This document shows positions 23,860-32,038 of a DNA stretch of 37,574 bases, piece by piece (the first letter of the stretch is position 1; each line of letters opens with the position of its first letter). The stretch is from Paenibacillus terrae (GTDB lineage Bacteria; Bacillota; Bacilli; Paenibacillales; Paenibacillaceae), in NCBI RefSeq assembly GCF_005217525.1, contig NZ_PNXQ01000015.1:84854-122427 (forward strand), in the 5' to 3' direction. The position numbers were made by a program, and so were the translations under genes. The notes beneath the pieces are model-generated. The model searched no databases and had not been told where the DNA came from. It saw only the letters and a list, made by a program, of their open reading frames with translations.

Positions 23860-25779
23860 ATGAGTCTTTTGAAGGAGGCTTGGCCTGCTTCGCGGCTCGT
23901 CACGGTGCTGGCTGGCGGCGCGTCAGATGCAGCAAGGCAGCGGTTGAGGCATGAGTGGACGAAAAGACTGCGGGTGACTGTTTCTGAGCCGATATACGCC
24001 GGGCTTTGGAAGGATATTGAGCGTGTCTGTGAGAATAACCGGGAAACGCCATGGCCGACGCTTTCGTTGTCTCTGTTCCGTCAGTTTGCGAATACAGGGG
24101 AGCGCAAGCCGTATGAGGATGTGTACTTTGAACGGCGTGGACGTCTGGTTGCTTTAGTGCTGGCAGCCACTGCCGAGCCGGAGTCTTGGCGGATCAAAGA
24201 GGTGGAAAACGGTCTGCTGGACATCTGCGGGGAGTATACATGGGCACTTCCTGCACATGTCAGAGAAGAGGACATAGTGACGCTGCCCTGGCAGCAGGTG
24301 GATTTATTCGCTTCCGAAACCGCGCAAACGCTGGCTGAAATCATATTGCTGCTTGGTGAGCAACTGGATAGCCATGTGGTTGCTCAGGTGCGTGGTGAGG
24401 TAGAACGACGTGTTTTAGAACCTGTATTCTGGGAGCCGCGTCATTTTCAGTGGGAAACGGCGGATCACAACTGGGCGGCTGTATGCGCTTCCGGCTGCGG
24501 AATTGCCGTGTTGCTGCTGGCAGAAGACGATCCACGCAAAGCTGCGGCTATCGAGAAAATGCTCGGTGCGCTGGACTGCTTCCTGGCAGGCTACAGGGAG
24601 GACGGTGGTTGTCCCGAAGGAGTCGGCTACTGGGTGTACGGCTTCGGCTATTTTATCTATTTTGCCGATATGCTGGGAGAGCTTACCGAGGGGGCTGCGG
24701 ATGTCCTCAGCTCGGAAAAGATTAGGCAAATAGCAGCCTTTGCGGAGCGGGTTCATCTGTCGGATGGTATTTTTTCCAATTATTCGGACAGCAGTGAAAC
24801 CGAACGTCTTCCTTCTGGACTCATCTCTCGTTTAAATGCTTTGCAAGGACGACCGTCCACACTGCCTTTCCGTGTACCGGGTCTGGTGGAGGACCCTTGC
24901 CGTCGTTGGGCGCATGTATTGCGCAATTTGGTCTGGACGGATCCGTTGGACTTTGGGAACAGTGAGGCTGTAGTCGATTATTTGCCACAACTCGGGTGGT
25001 TGATGTGCCGCAGTCACAGCCCCAATCACGGCATATCTGGAACTCCAACAGTTGAACAGACCGCTATATTTGCCTTTTCAGCTAAGGGGGGGCATAACGA
25101 CGAGCCGCACAATCATAATGATCTGGGGCATTTTATCCTTCATGGCAGTGGTGAAAATCTGCTGTGTGATCTGGGAGCCGGCTTATATACGAAAGCCTAT
25201 TTTTCACCGGGGCGAGAGTCGATCATCAACATTTCCTCTGGTGGTCATTCTGTGCCTGTTATTAACGGGACCATGCAGCAATCAGGCGCGGAGGCACAGG
25301 CAGCTGTGCTGGATATTGCCATGGGAGAGCGAGGGTCGGCACAGGCGGACACAAGGTTTAAGCTGGATTTGACATCTGCGTATCCCATAGAAGAATTGGC
25401 GCTGTTCACCCGCTCATTTGCATGGCATGTGTTGGAGGGGAATGAGGAGGCGAAGCTTACCGTCACAGATCATTTTGAGTTTGAGACGTCTTTTGACGGG
25501 AGCAGGAAAACGTGGGATGTAGAAGAGCGCTTGATCAGTCGTATTCAGCCTTACACGGGCGCGGGCTTCGTAGAATGGAAGGGAGCGAGTGCGGTGGTCA
25601 GGCTGGATTATGATGCCAGCGTGCTGAGTCTGGAGGTGGAGGCTGTGCAGCATATGGATCATGACGGGGTACCGTTTGTGCTGTACAAAACATCGTTAGG
25701 GCTGGACTCGGATCGCTGTGGCGGCGCTGCAAGCGTGGATTGCGAGCTGTTTTTTACCATAAATCATTCTTCATTTTGA
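23860..25779 (+). CDS. Heparinase II/III-like polysaccharide lyase
   Basis: The 639-residue protein has an N-terminal helical toroid (residues 1-390, with EPRHFQWETADHNWAAVCAS and REDGGCPEGVGYWVYGFGYF) and a C-terminal beta-sandwich. The family motif GGHNDEPHNHNDLGHFIL lies near residues 408-425, where His and Asn residues contribute to uronate binding and beta-elimination. It would cleave uronic-acid-containing oligosaccharides to unsaturated products. No signal peptide is present, so it should act in the cytoplasm on imported fragments. ATG 23860 has GGAGG at 23847-23851; the frame extends upstream to 23713 across the promoter and is not translated there. It shares an operon with an unassigned protein and a GH88 hydrolase that would use its product. 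Confidence 0.88.
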   Translation: MSLLKEAWPASRLVTVLAGGASDAARQRLRHEWTKRLRVTVSEPIYAGLWKDIERVCENNRETPWPTLSLSLFRQFANTGERKPYEDVYFERRGRLVALVLAATAEPESWRIKEVENGLLDICGEYTWALPAHVREEDIVTLPWQQVDLFASETAQTLAEIILLLGEQLDSHVVAQVRGEVERRVLEPVFWEPRHFQWETADHNWAAVCASGCGIAVLLLAEDDPRKAAAIEKMLGALDCFLAGYREDGGCPEGVGYWVYGFGYFIYFADMLGELTEGAADVLSSEKIRQIAAFAERVHLSDGIFSNYSDSSETERLPSGLISRLNALQGRPSTLPFRVPGLVEDPCRRWAHVLRNLVWTDPLDFGNSEAVVDYLPQLGWLMCRSHSPNHGISGTPTVEQTAIFAFSAKGGHNDEPHNHNDLGHFILHGSGENLLCDLGAGLYTKAYFSPGRESIINISSGGHSVPVINGTMQQSGAEAQAAVLDIAMGERGSAQADTRFKLDLTSAYPIEELALFTRSFAWHVLEGNEEAKLTVTDHFEFETSFDGSRKTWDVEERLISRIQPYTGAGFVEWKGASAVVRLDYDASVLSLEVEAVQHMDHDGVPFVLYKTSLGLDSDRCGGAASVDCELFFTINHSSF

Positions 25780-25795
25780 ATGGGAGGCTGACAGA

Positions 25796-27706
25796 ATGAA
25801 TAAACTGCACACAGGCAGCGTGTATCCCTGGCAGACGGAGCTGGAGGAATTTATCGAACAGTTGGAAAACGGGCTGAATCGAGTGGAGGACGGCTGGACT
25901 CACCAACGTAAGCTTGCTGTGCTGGAAAAGCTGGTTCGTGCTTATACCCCGCATCAGGATGAAAATGGGGCCATCATCGACCCGCATTCTGATAGTGAAC
26001 GGTATTACTCGACTCCATCCTACGCTTTGGCGGCGGCCGTACTGGTCAAAGAAGGTCGGCATGACTTGCTCGAATCCGCTGCGGCGGCCTTAACGCATAG
26101 CATAGCGTGTGTGGTGGAGGAGAGGGCCCCGGATCACCACCCGGACTTTTTTCCGATCATGATGATGGGGGCATATCGACTGCTCAAAAACCTGCTGCCA
26201 GAGCAGGCTACAGCATGGAAGCAGCAGTTGAGCCAGATTCAGCCGGAAGCTACCTATATTTTTACGATGAGCAAAATGAAAAATCCGAACCGTATGATCA
26301 ACTGGAACGCGATTATGATTTCCGGTGAGTTTATGCGTGCAGCGGAAGGAATTGCCACAGATTTGGAATGGATGGAGACGTATATCCGTAGCTATCATTT
26401 GCCTCGCTTTACCGGATTGGGATTGTATCAGGATGGTCCGCTGGACCGGCCCAATAGCCCGTTTGCCTATGATATCGTCACACGCTTTCATCTGGGCGTG
26501 ATGCTAGAGGCTGGATATGATGGCGGGTGTGCCCCTGAACTGCGCGATCATCTTCACAGAGGGGCGCTCAGCTCGCTGCTGGCGTTATCCCCGCACGGGG
26601 AAATTCCACCGCGTGGAAGAAGTGCGCAGCATCAGTGGAACGAAGCGGCGGCGGCCTTCGTTTTCACGACACATGCGCAGCAGGCTTTTGCAGCGGGCGA
26701 GCACGAGCTGGCAGGAGCATTCCGGCGGGCAGCGGACCTGTGCTGGCAGGCGATTGGTCGCTGGCAGACCGACGAAGGCAAGCTGCATATCGTTCGCAAC
26801 CATTATTCGTCCGAGGCACGGCATGGCTTCGAGGTGTACTCGAACCATACCTGCTACAGCCTGTGGACGGCTGCTGCACTGGCTTATACACTCCTGCACG
26901 GAGCCGATTTGGAGCGCATTTCCCCAGCCTCTATTCCGGCGGAAATAGGCAGCCGAGTGCTGGAAACGGACGGCTGGTTCCAGACCGTCATTGCCACCGC
27001 CAATGGGCAGCAAATGCTTGTGCAGACGTCAGTGAATGACCCGTACAATATCCCCGGCATTGTGCGTATTCAGCGTTCCGCGTTGCCACCGCTAATCGGT
27101 CCGTCCTCGGCAGGGCATGCAGACCGCGGGTTTACGGGCTTTGCGGAAGGGGATATTTTCCCGCTTAGCTATACCCCCGCTTGGCAAACGGAGGATGGGA
27201 AATGGCACAGCCTGTCGGAAGGCATTCCCGGCACGCTGGAGTTTGACCGGGATGGAGGTATTGATCCGTTAGACGGTGGGGGATCGGTACAGATGGAGCA
27301 AAGCTCCGCATCTGACGGAGCGACTGATTTTACGTTGTTGTGGAAGGGTCCGTTTCCGGGCGTGTGGGAAATTCGAACGCATTATCGGCAGGTGCCCGGC
27401 AAAATTGAGGTGACATATGAGCTTCAAGGCAATATTCAGGCTGTGGGGGCACTTATTCCTTTAATGGCGTATGACGGCCGGGAACGCAGTGTCATTCACC
27501 ATGTGATGTCCGCAGGTGAAGAAAAGGAAAGCATTCGGGTGGAGTATGCAGGTGCGAGTCTGGAGGTTATTCCAGCAACGGAAGGGACGAATGTTGTGTG
27601 GCCGGAAGAACTGGCTTCTGTCGCCTGTCGGAATGGTTTGCTCAAGGGGGCACGTTTGGAATGCGAGGGCAGCCGTATTTCCTTTATCATTCATTTGCCG
27701 GCATAG
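25796..27706 (+). CDS. Large toroid-plus-beta-sandwich-like protein, putative polysaccharide lyase or hydrolase
   Basis: The 636-residue protein is not one I can assign to a family. It has no signal peptide. Residues 1-380 look helical and repetitive, like an alpha/alpha toroid, with conserved-looking aromatic clusters NPNRMINWNAIMISGEFMRA (about 162-181), FTGLGLYQDGPLDRPNSPFA, HQWNEAAAAFVF and ARHGFEVYSNHTCYSLWTAA. Residues 400-636 look beta-rich (FTLLWKGPFPGVWEIRTHYR, KIEVTYELQGN). This two-part build resembles polysaccharide lyases of the heparinase or chondroitinase type. It lies 16 bases after the heparinase-like gene and 56 before GH88, so it probably acts on the same uronic-acid polymer. 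GGGAGG precedes ATG 25796. Function inferred from context only. Confidence 0.75.
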   Translation: MNKLHTGSVYPWQTELEEFIEQLENGLNRVEDGWTHQRKLAVLEKLVRAYTPHQDENGAIIDPHSDSERYYSTPSYALAAAVLVKEGRHDLLESAAAALTHSIACVVEERAPDHHPDFFPIMMMGAYRLLKNLLPEQATAWKQQLSQIQPEATYIFTMSKMKNPNRMINWNAIMISGEFMRAAEGIATDLEWMETYIRSYHLPRFTGLGLYQDGPLDRPNSPFAYDIVTRFHLGVMLEAGYDGGCAPELRDHLHRGALSSLLALSPHGEIPPRGRSAQHQWNEAAAAFVFTTHAQQAFAAGEHELAGAFRRAADLCWQAIGRWQTDEGKLHIVRNHYSSEARHGFEVYSNHTCYSLWTAAALAYTLLHGADLERISPASIPAEIGSRVLETDGWFQTVIATANGQQMLVQTSVNDPYNIPGIVRIQRSALPPLIGPSSAGHADRGFTGFAEGDIFPLSYTPAWQTEDGKWHSLSEGIPGTLEFDRDGGIDPLDGGGSVQMEQSSASDGATDFTLLWKGPFPGVWEIRTHYRQVPGKIEVTYELQGNIQAVGALIPLMAYDGRERSVIHHVMSAGEEKESIRVEYAGASLEVIPATEGTNVVWPEELASVACRNGLLKGARLECEGSRISFIIHLPA

Positions 27707-27762
27707 ATTAGGGCAGGACCCATAGATTTTTTGAACATGTGGAAAAGGGAGAGTGAAGAGCA

Positions 27763-28884
27763 ATGACTGAAACAGCAGCATGGCTGGAACAATCGTGGGA
27801 GCTGGCTATGGACAAAACGCTTGCCTTGGCGGCAAGACTGGGAAACGCCTTTCCACATGTTGCAGAAGGTGGACGTTATGATCATCGTGAGGAAGAATGG
27901 TGGACGGCAGGCTTTTATCCAGGTTTGCTGTGGCTGGTAAATCGGTCACGTCCTGACAGCGGAGCTGCCAGAATTGCACAGCAATGCGAGGAACGTCTGG
28001 AAAAGGTGCTCTACAATAGTGAGGCCGTAGACCATGATCTTGGCTTTATTTGGCTGCCCAGCGGTGTGGCAGCCCATCGGTTGACTGGAGATCCAGAATC
28101 CAGAAGACGTGGGCTGTTAGCCGCTAATCTGCTGGCTGCGCGTTTTAACGTGAATGGCCGTTTTATTCGTGCGTGGAATTTCCACGCCAAGGACATGGAT
28201 ACGCGGGGCGTAGCGATTATAGACAGTATGATGAATTTGCCCTTACTCTATTGGGCCTCGGAGGAAAGCGGGGATCCGCGTTTTGCCGCTCTGGCTGTGC
28301 AGCATGCCGATACCGTAGCGCGTGAGTTTGTCCGTGCTGACGGTTCGATTGCGCATGTGGTCGAGTTCGATCCGGAGATTGGAAAAAAACGCGCCGAGCA
28401 TGGTGGACAGGGATTTGCACCCGGCTCTGCCTGGGCACGTGGCACGTCATGGGCTTTGTACGGTTTTACGCTTTCGTACGGGTACACACGCGATTCGCGT
28501 TATTTGAAGGTAGCCGAGAGCACGGCAGACTTTTTCCTGTCCCAACTGGGCGATGCTTGCCTGCCTGTGTGGGATTTTAGAGCGGAGGAGGGGCACCGTG
28601 AAGCTTGGGATTCGTCTGCTGCGGCGATTGCGGCGAGCGGTCTGCTGGAGCTGGCAAAATATTCGACGCGTGCGGAGCATTTTACGACGGCAGCAGCATC
28701 CATTCTCAAGGGCTTGCATGAGACATGTACAGCATGGGAGCAGGATCATGAGGGACTGCTCATGAATGGAACTGTACATTATCCTGAGCAAAAATACATT
28801 AACGTTCCCATCATCTACGGCGATTATTTCTTTGTCGAGGCACTGGCAAAGCTGCGTGGAGAAGAAGGCTTGTTTAGTGTGTAA
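27763..28884 (+). CDS. GH88 unsaturated glucuronyl hydrolase
   Basis: The 373-residue protein matches glycoside hydrolase family 88 in length and motifs: EEWWTAGFYPGLLWLV, HD92LGFIWLPSG and IID154SMMNLPLLYWA. The two Asp residues correspond to the catalytic pair D88/D149 of the Bacillus enzyme. Further on are GSAWARGTSWALYGF and IYGDYFFVEAL. The enzyme hydrates the vinyl-ether bond of the unsaturated uronic acid left by a lyase, freeing the next sugar. No signal peptide, so cytoplasmic like the two upstream products. Together they form a lyase-then-hydrolase route for glycosaminoglycan-like or plant uronate oligosaccharides. Confidence 0.93.
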   Translation: MTETAAWLEQSWELAMDKTLALAARLGNAFPHVAEGGRYDHREEEWWTAGFYPGLLWLVNRSRPDSGAARIAQQCEERLEKVLYNSEAVDHDLGFIWLPSGVAAHRLTGDPESRRRGLLAANLLAARFNVNGRFIRAWNFHAKDMDTRGVAIIDSMMNLPLLYWASEESGDPRFAALAVQHADTVAREFVRADGSIAHVVEFDPEIGKKRAEHGGQGFAPGSAWARGTSWALYGFTLSYGYTRDSRYLKVAESTADFFLSQLGDACLPVWDFRAEEGHREAWDSSAAAIAASGLLELAKYSTRAEHFTTAAASILKGLHETCTAWEQDHEGLLMNGTVHYPEQKYINVPIIYGDYFFVEALAKLRGEEGLFSV

Positions 28885-28950
28885 TGTAAAAATTTGTTCA
28901 ATTCATGGTTGAGTAATAGGACATTAGGAATTAAAGTTTGATATAAGGTT

Positions 28951-28999
28951 CACACATTTCCTTGAATAAAAATAATGTGCTATTCAAATGCGATGTGTG
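28951..28999 (+). other. Nested inverted repeats before the MocR gene
   Basis: CACACAT (28951-28957) pairs with ATGTGTG (28993-28999). Inside it TTGAATA (28962-28968) pairs perfectly with TATTCAA (28981-28987), leaving a 12-base loop and short internal bulges. A strong terminator begins two bases later. It is either the 3' end of the polysaccharide operon or part of a leader of the MocR gene. Confidence 0.55.
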
Positions 29000-29000
29000 C

Positions 29001-29047
29001 AAAGAACCACAACCGGAGGAAACATCCAGGTAGGTGGTTCTTTTTTT
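29001..29047 (+). terminator. Terminator between the GH88 operon and the MocR gene
   Basis: AAAGAACCAC at 29001-29010 pairs perfectly with GTGGTTCTTT (29033-29042), with CCGGA/TCCAGG pairing inside, followed by five more T residues. Confidence 0.88.
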
Positions 29048-29087
29048 ATACCTCACTCTGTGACATGATAGCTCTGGGGGCGATGTT

Positions 29088-30536
29088 GTGTTTCGTGATT
29101 TTGAACCTATAGGTGACCGTCCGGTCTATATTCAATTGAAAGATTACATGAAACTTATAATTATAAAAGGTGCCTTACAGCCTCATCAGAAGTTGCCATC
29201 TACCCGTGAGCTGGGTGTACAGATGAAGCTTAGCCGCAATACGGTGATTTCGGCATATGCTGAACTGGAAGAAGATGGATTTATCTATGCTGTTCGGGGC
29301 AAAGGAAACTATGTGGCTGCTGTATCAGGTGGAACAGCGACTCAAGCTTGCCAGATCGATTGGCTGGATCGGATTAATGATCATGCTCGACTGGCTGAGC
29401 AGCTCGACCTGATGAAGCACGGCATTCGTGCACAGAAGGGGACGATTTCTTTTACCAGTATTGCGCCAGACGAGACGTTGTTTGATATAGGTAATGTAAA
29501 GCGGGCGTTCAAAGATCGGATGTCTGTGGAGGGTGATGTACTGCTCAACTACGGATATGCCAAGGGCTATAAGCCGCTGATGGACTTTTTATTGCGCTAT
29601 ATGCAGCATAAGGGAGTCGATCTGAAGGGCAATGATATTTTGATTACTAATGGGTTCACAGAGGGCTTAGATATTGTGTTGTCGGCACTTGGAAAAAGGA
29701 GTGGCAGGGTGCTGTGTGAAAATCCGACCCATTATACAGCCATTAAGAATTTTAAGTTGCATGGATTTCAAATTACAGGCATCCCAATGGAGGATGATGG
29801 TATTAGCTTAACAGAGCTTGAGCGGGCGTTGTCTGAACAACCTTACGATTGTGCTTATTTTGTACCTTCCTATCATAATCCTACTGGGATTGTAATGTCC
29901 CCGAAGAAACGACAAGAACTGATGAGCCTAATGAACCAGTACGGGATTCCTGTCATTGAGGATGGCTTTAATGAGGAGCTACGCTACACCGGATCGCATG
30001 TATCTCCATTAATGGCAGGGGCGGGCAACGGCAATAGTGTGATTTATTTAGGAAGCTTTTCTAAGGTGCTATTTCCCGGTATCCGAGTGGGCTGGATATT
30101 GGCGGACGCTGAGCTGATTGACTATTTGGAGAGCATTAAGCGAGCGCGTACGATTCATACGTCAACATTGGACCAATCGGTTCTTTATCAATATTTGCAC
30201 AATGGAAATCTGGAGAAGTACTTAAAGAAAGCACGTACCGAATATAAGCGCAAATATGAGTTGACCATGCAGTGCTGCAAGGAGCATATCCCGTATGCTC
30301 AGCTTTCCGGTCATGGGGGGCTGCATCTGTTTGTCACTTTTGATATAGGATTTGATACACGGGAGTTGTTGGAGCTATGTTCAGAGCTGGGGGTGATTTT
30401 TACGCCGGGAGATATCTTCTTCACGGATAATCGTGGTAGTAATACGATGCGGTTGGGTTTCTCTCGTGTCACCGATGAGGATATTATCAGGGGAATTAAG
30501 ATGATTGGTGATACTGCCAGACAGTTAATGGAATGA
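29088..30536 (+). CDS. MocR/GabR-type PLP-dependent transcriptional regulator (DdlR-like)
   Basis: The 482-residue protein fuses a GntR winged helix (residues 1-75: PVYIQLKDYMKLIIIKGALQ, KLPSTRELGVQMKLSRNTVI) to a fold-type I aminotransferase domain. The PLP-binding lysine lies in LGSFSKVLFPGIRVGW, and YHNPTGIVMSP is the cofactor loop. The start is GTG at 29088 behind GGGGG. The D-Ala-D-Ala ligase gene overlaps its end region (ATG 12 bases after the stop). A MocR-type protein named DdlR that controls a neighbouring D-Ala-D-Ala ligase gene is known in Brevibacillus brevis, and this pair has the same neighbourhood. The inferred signal is D-alanine or D-Ala-D-Ala bound through PLP. No aminotransferase catalysis is expected. 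Confidence 0.88.
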   Translation: MFRDFEPIGDRPVYIQLKDYMKLIIIKGALQPHQKLPSTRELGVQMKLSRNTVISAYAELEEDGFIYAVRGKGNYVAAVSGGTATQACQIDWLDRINDHARLAEQLDLMKHGIRAQKGTISFTSIAPDETLFDIGNVKRAFKDRMSVEGDVLLNYGYAKGYKPLMDFLLRYMQHKGVDLKGNDILITNGFTEGLDIVLSALGKRSGRVLCENPTHYTAIKNFKLHGFQITGIPMEDDGISLTELERALSEQPYDCAYFVPSYHNPTGIVMSPKKRQELMSLMNQYGIPVIEDGFNEELRYTGSHVSPLMAGAGNGNSVIYLGSFSKVLFPGIRVGWILADAELIDYLESIKRARTIHTSTLDQSVLYQYLHNGNLEKYLKKARTEYKRKYELTMQCCKEHIPYAQLSGHGGLHLFVTFDIGFDTRELLELCSELGVIFTPGDIFFTDNRGSNTMRLGFSRVTDEDIIRGIKMIGDTARQLME

Positions 30537-30547
30537 GAGGTGCAGAG

Positions 30548-31510
30548 ATGAAGTTAGGCGTTATTATGGGAGGATTATCATCAGAGCGTGAGGTTTCGCT
30601 TCAGTCGGGTAAGGAAATCATGGCGCATCTCGACCAGAATCGATATGAAGTTTATCCGATCGAAATAACAAGGCTTGATGAACTGGCTGACAAAGTGAAA
30701 GGTCTTGATATGGCTTTGCTGGCTCTGCATGGCTCCTATGGTGAGGATGGTACGATTCAAGGTATGTTGGAAACATTGGGTATTGCGTATACCGGAAGCG
30801 GCGTATTATCCAGCAGCCTGTGCATGAACAAGGATGTTTCAAAAAAGTTGCTCCGCTACGAAGGTCTTTTTACTCCAGATTGGCTGTGCTGGGGCAGTAT
30901 AGGCGACTATTCAGCAGAGGCCGTAGAGAAGCTGGGTTATCCGATAGTTGTTAAGCCGAACTCAGGCGGATCAAGCATCGGAATACAGATTGTAAAGAGC
31001 AGCCAAGATTTGAGGGCGGCGGTAGAGGAAGCATTCCGGTGGGATGTAGAAGTGCTTATTGAGCAATATATCAAAGGGGAAGAATTGACTTGTTCCATTG
31101 TAGATGGGAAACTGCTGCCGATCATTGGCATCCAGAGCAAGGGCTCGGAGTGGTTTGATTACCATGCCAAGTATGAGGATGGCGGCGCAGAGGAGCAAGT
31201 AGTTCATCTGACGCCTGAGGTGGATGAGCGGGTGCGGTCCGCAGCATTGGTGAGTTACTGGACTTTGAAATGCAATGTGTATGCCCGCGTAGATATGCTG
31301 CTGAGGGATGGTATTCCCTATGTGCTGGAGATGAACACCTTGCCAGGCATGACAAGAAATAGCCTACTTCCCAAAAGCGCACAGGCAGCGGGGATGACAT
31401 ACAGTCAATTACTGGATGTGATCATATCTCTATCCCTTGAGAAATCTGGTGGAGAGATAGAGACAGAGAAGAAATCGACTAAGAAATCGGAGATGGGGAC
31501 CAGACTGTAA
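30548..31510 (+). CDS. ddl: D-alanine--D-alanine ligase, short DdlB-like form
   Basis: The 320-residue ATP-grasp ligase makes D-Ala-D-Ala for peptidoglycan. Visible are the N-terminal GGLSSEREVSLQSG, ALHGSYGEDGTIQGMLE, YTGSGVLSSSLCMNKDVSKK, ATP-binding VVKPNSGGSSIGIQIV and EMNTLPGMTRNSLLPKSA. The omega-loop has FDYHAKY with the Tyr typical of D-Ala-specific enzymes rather than the D-Ala-D-Lac type. Length is closer to E. coli DdlB than to the roughly 350-residue Bacillus Ddl, so a second Ddl elsewhere is likely. ATG 30548 has GAGAGG at 30535-30540. The last 25 residues (LEKSGGEIETEKKSTKKSEM) form a charged extension beyond the family core. Cotranscribed with the MocR gene. Confidence 0.93.
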   Translation: MKLGVIMGGLSSEREVSLQSGKEIMAHLDQNRYEVYPIEITRLDELADKVKGLDMALLALHGSYGEDGTIQGMLETLGIAYTGSGVLSSSLCMNKDVSKKLLRYEGLFTPDWLCWGSIGDYSAEAVEKLGYPIVVKPNSGGSSIGIQIVKSSQDLRAAVEEAFRWDVEVLIEQYIKGEELTCSIVDGKLLPIIGIQSKGSEWFDYHAKYEDGGAEEQVVHLTPEVDERVRSAALVSYWTLKCNVYARVDMLLRDGIPYVLEMNTLPGMTRNSLLPKSAQAAGMTYSQLLDVIISLSLEKSGGEIETEKKSTKKSEMGTRL

Positions 31511-31736
31511 CAATGAATTGAAATCAGGGAGCGCTGAGTTATGGGTAAGGAGTGAATTTCTCCATTAAATTACCTCATGCGTGAACTTAAAAGTTACCTA
31601 TCGTGCCACTGCGCAGGCAGCACCATTCCACCTACTCCGTTTTACATGTACATTTTTAGTTCAGCTTATATAAATAAAACTTCGCTTGTTTCCTATCTCT
31701 TTATTAGCTCTCTCCACAAAATTCTAATATTTTGGC
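31511..31736. other. Gene-free AT-rich stretch
   Basis: No credible coding frame, terminator or clear promoter seen in these 226 bases after ddl. TATATA near 31668 with TTTACA 20 bases before is too widely spaced to call. The next features are the folded element at 31745 and the helicase promoter at 31988. Confidence 0.5.
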
Positions 31737-31744
31737 TGTTTGCA

Positions 31745-31871
31745 GCGTAGCGGAGGATTTGAATCTGGAGATGCGTAGCGCTCGCCTTTGCCGTGGGATT
31801 CTAACCTTGAAAAGGTTTATTATAATCCAAGAATCCCAGGGCAACAGTGATCGTAAGATCAAATCCTACGC
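31745..31871 (+). ncRNA. Highly base-paired intergenic element, candidate small RNA or dispersed repeat
   Basis: An outer stem pairs GCGTA...AGGATTTG (31745-31761, four-base bulge) with CAAATCCTACGC (31860-31871). A second long stem pairs TTGCC-g-TGGGATTCT (31788-31802) with AGAATCCCA-g-GGCAA (31830-31844). It is capped by AACCTT/AAGGTT (31803-31817) with a three-base loop. A further hairpin GATC-gtaa-GATC (849-860 of that block) and a GCG/CGC hairpin near 31773-31783 fill the remaining arms, giving a multi-branched fold. Both paired long stems are exact apart from one opposed G-G. It does not match a riboswitch class I recognise. A mobile miniature repeat would look similar. Confidence 0.5.
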
Positions 31872-31937
31872 ACAGCACCCTCACACAAACGAACCCCGAT
31901 GTCCTTTCTTTTATAGAATTTCATAGCGAAATAAAAA

Positions 31938-31975
31938 AATGTGAGCTGTTCGTACAGTTTCCATGTTCTTTTTAG
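31938..31975 (+). terminator. Possible bidirectional terminator downstream of the folded element
   Basis: ATGTGAGCTGT pairs with ACAGTTTCCAT around TCGT (one mismatch, two wobbles), flanked by an A-run before it and CTTTTT after it. It could end a transcript coming from the folded element at 31745. Confidence 0.45.
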
Positions 31976-31987
31976 GTTGTTTTGCGT

Positions 31988-31993
31988 TATAAT
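31988..31993 (+). promoter_or_regulatory. -10 hexamer of the helicase operon
   Basis: TATAAT is a perfect -10, 16 bases before the mini-ORF ATG at 32009. The -35 region (GTTCTT) is poor, suggesting weak or activated transcription. Confidence 0.5.
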
Positions 31994-32008
31994 GAAAGGA
32001 TGCACATT

Positions 32009-32038
32009 ATGAACGAATTGGAGGCACAGCCCGATTGA
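32009..32038 (+). CDS. Nine-codon leader peptide overlapping the helicase start
   Basis: ATG 32009 has AAAGGA at 31995-32000 and encodes MNELEAQPD. Its TGA stop (32036-32038) overlaps the TTG start of the helicase at 32035. The GGAGG used by the helicase lies inside this mini-ORF. The arrangement would couple helicase translation to that of the leader. It could also be chance. Confidence 0.35.
   Translation: MNELEAQPD

Noticed and set aside
29083..29112. ATG 29083 as start of a leader peptide before the MocR gene
   Set aside because: It is out of frame, ends after nine codons and shares the only ribosome binding site with GTG 29088; probably chance.
31732..31926. Plus-strand 64-codon frame over the folded intergenic element
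   Set aside because: No ribosome binding site, and the sequence is explained by inverted repeats rather than codon structure.
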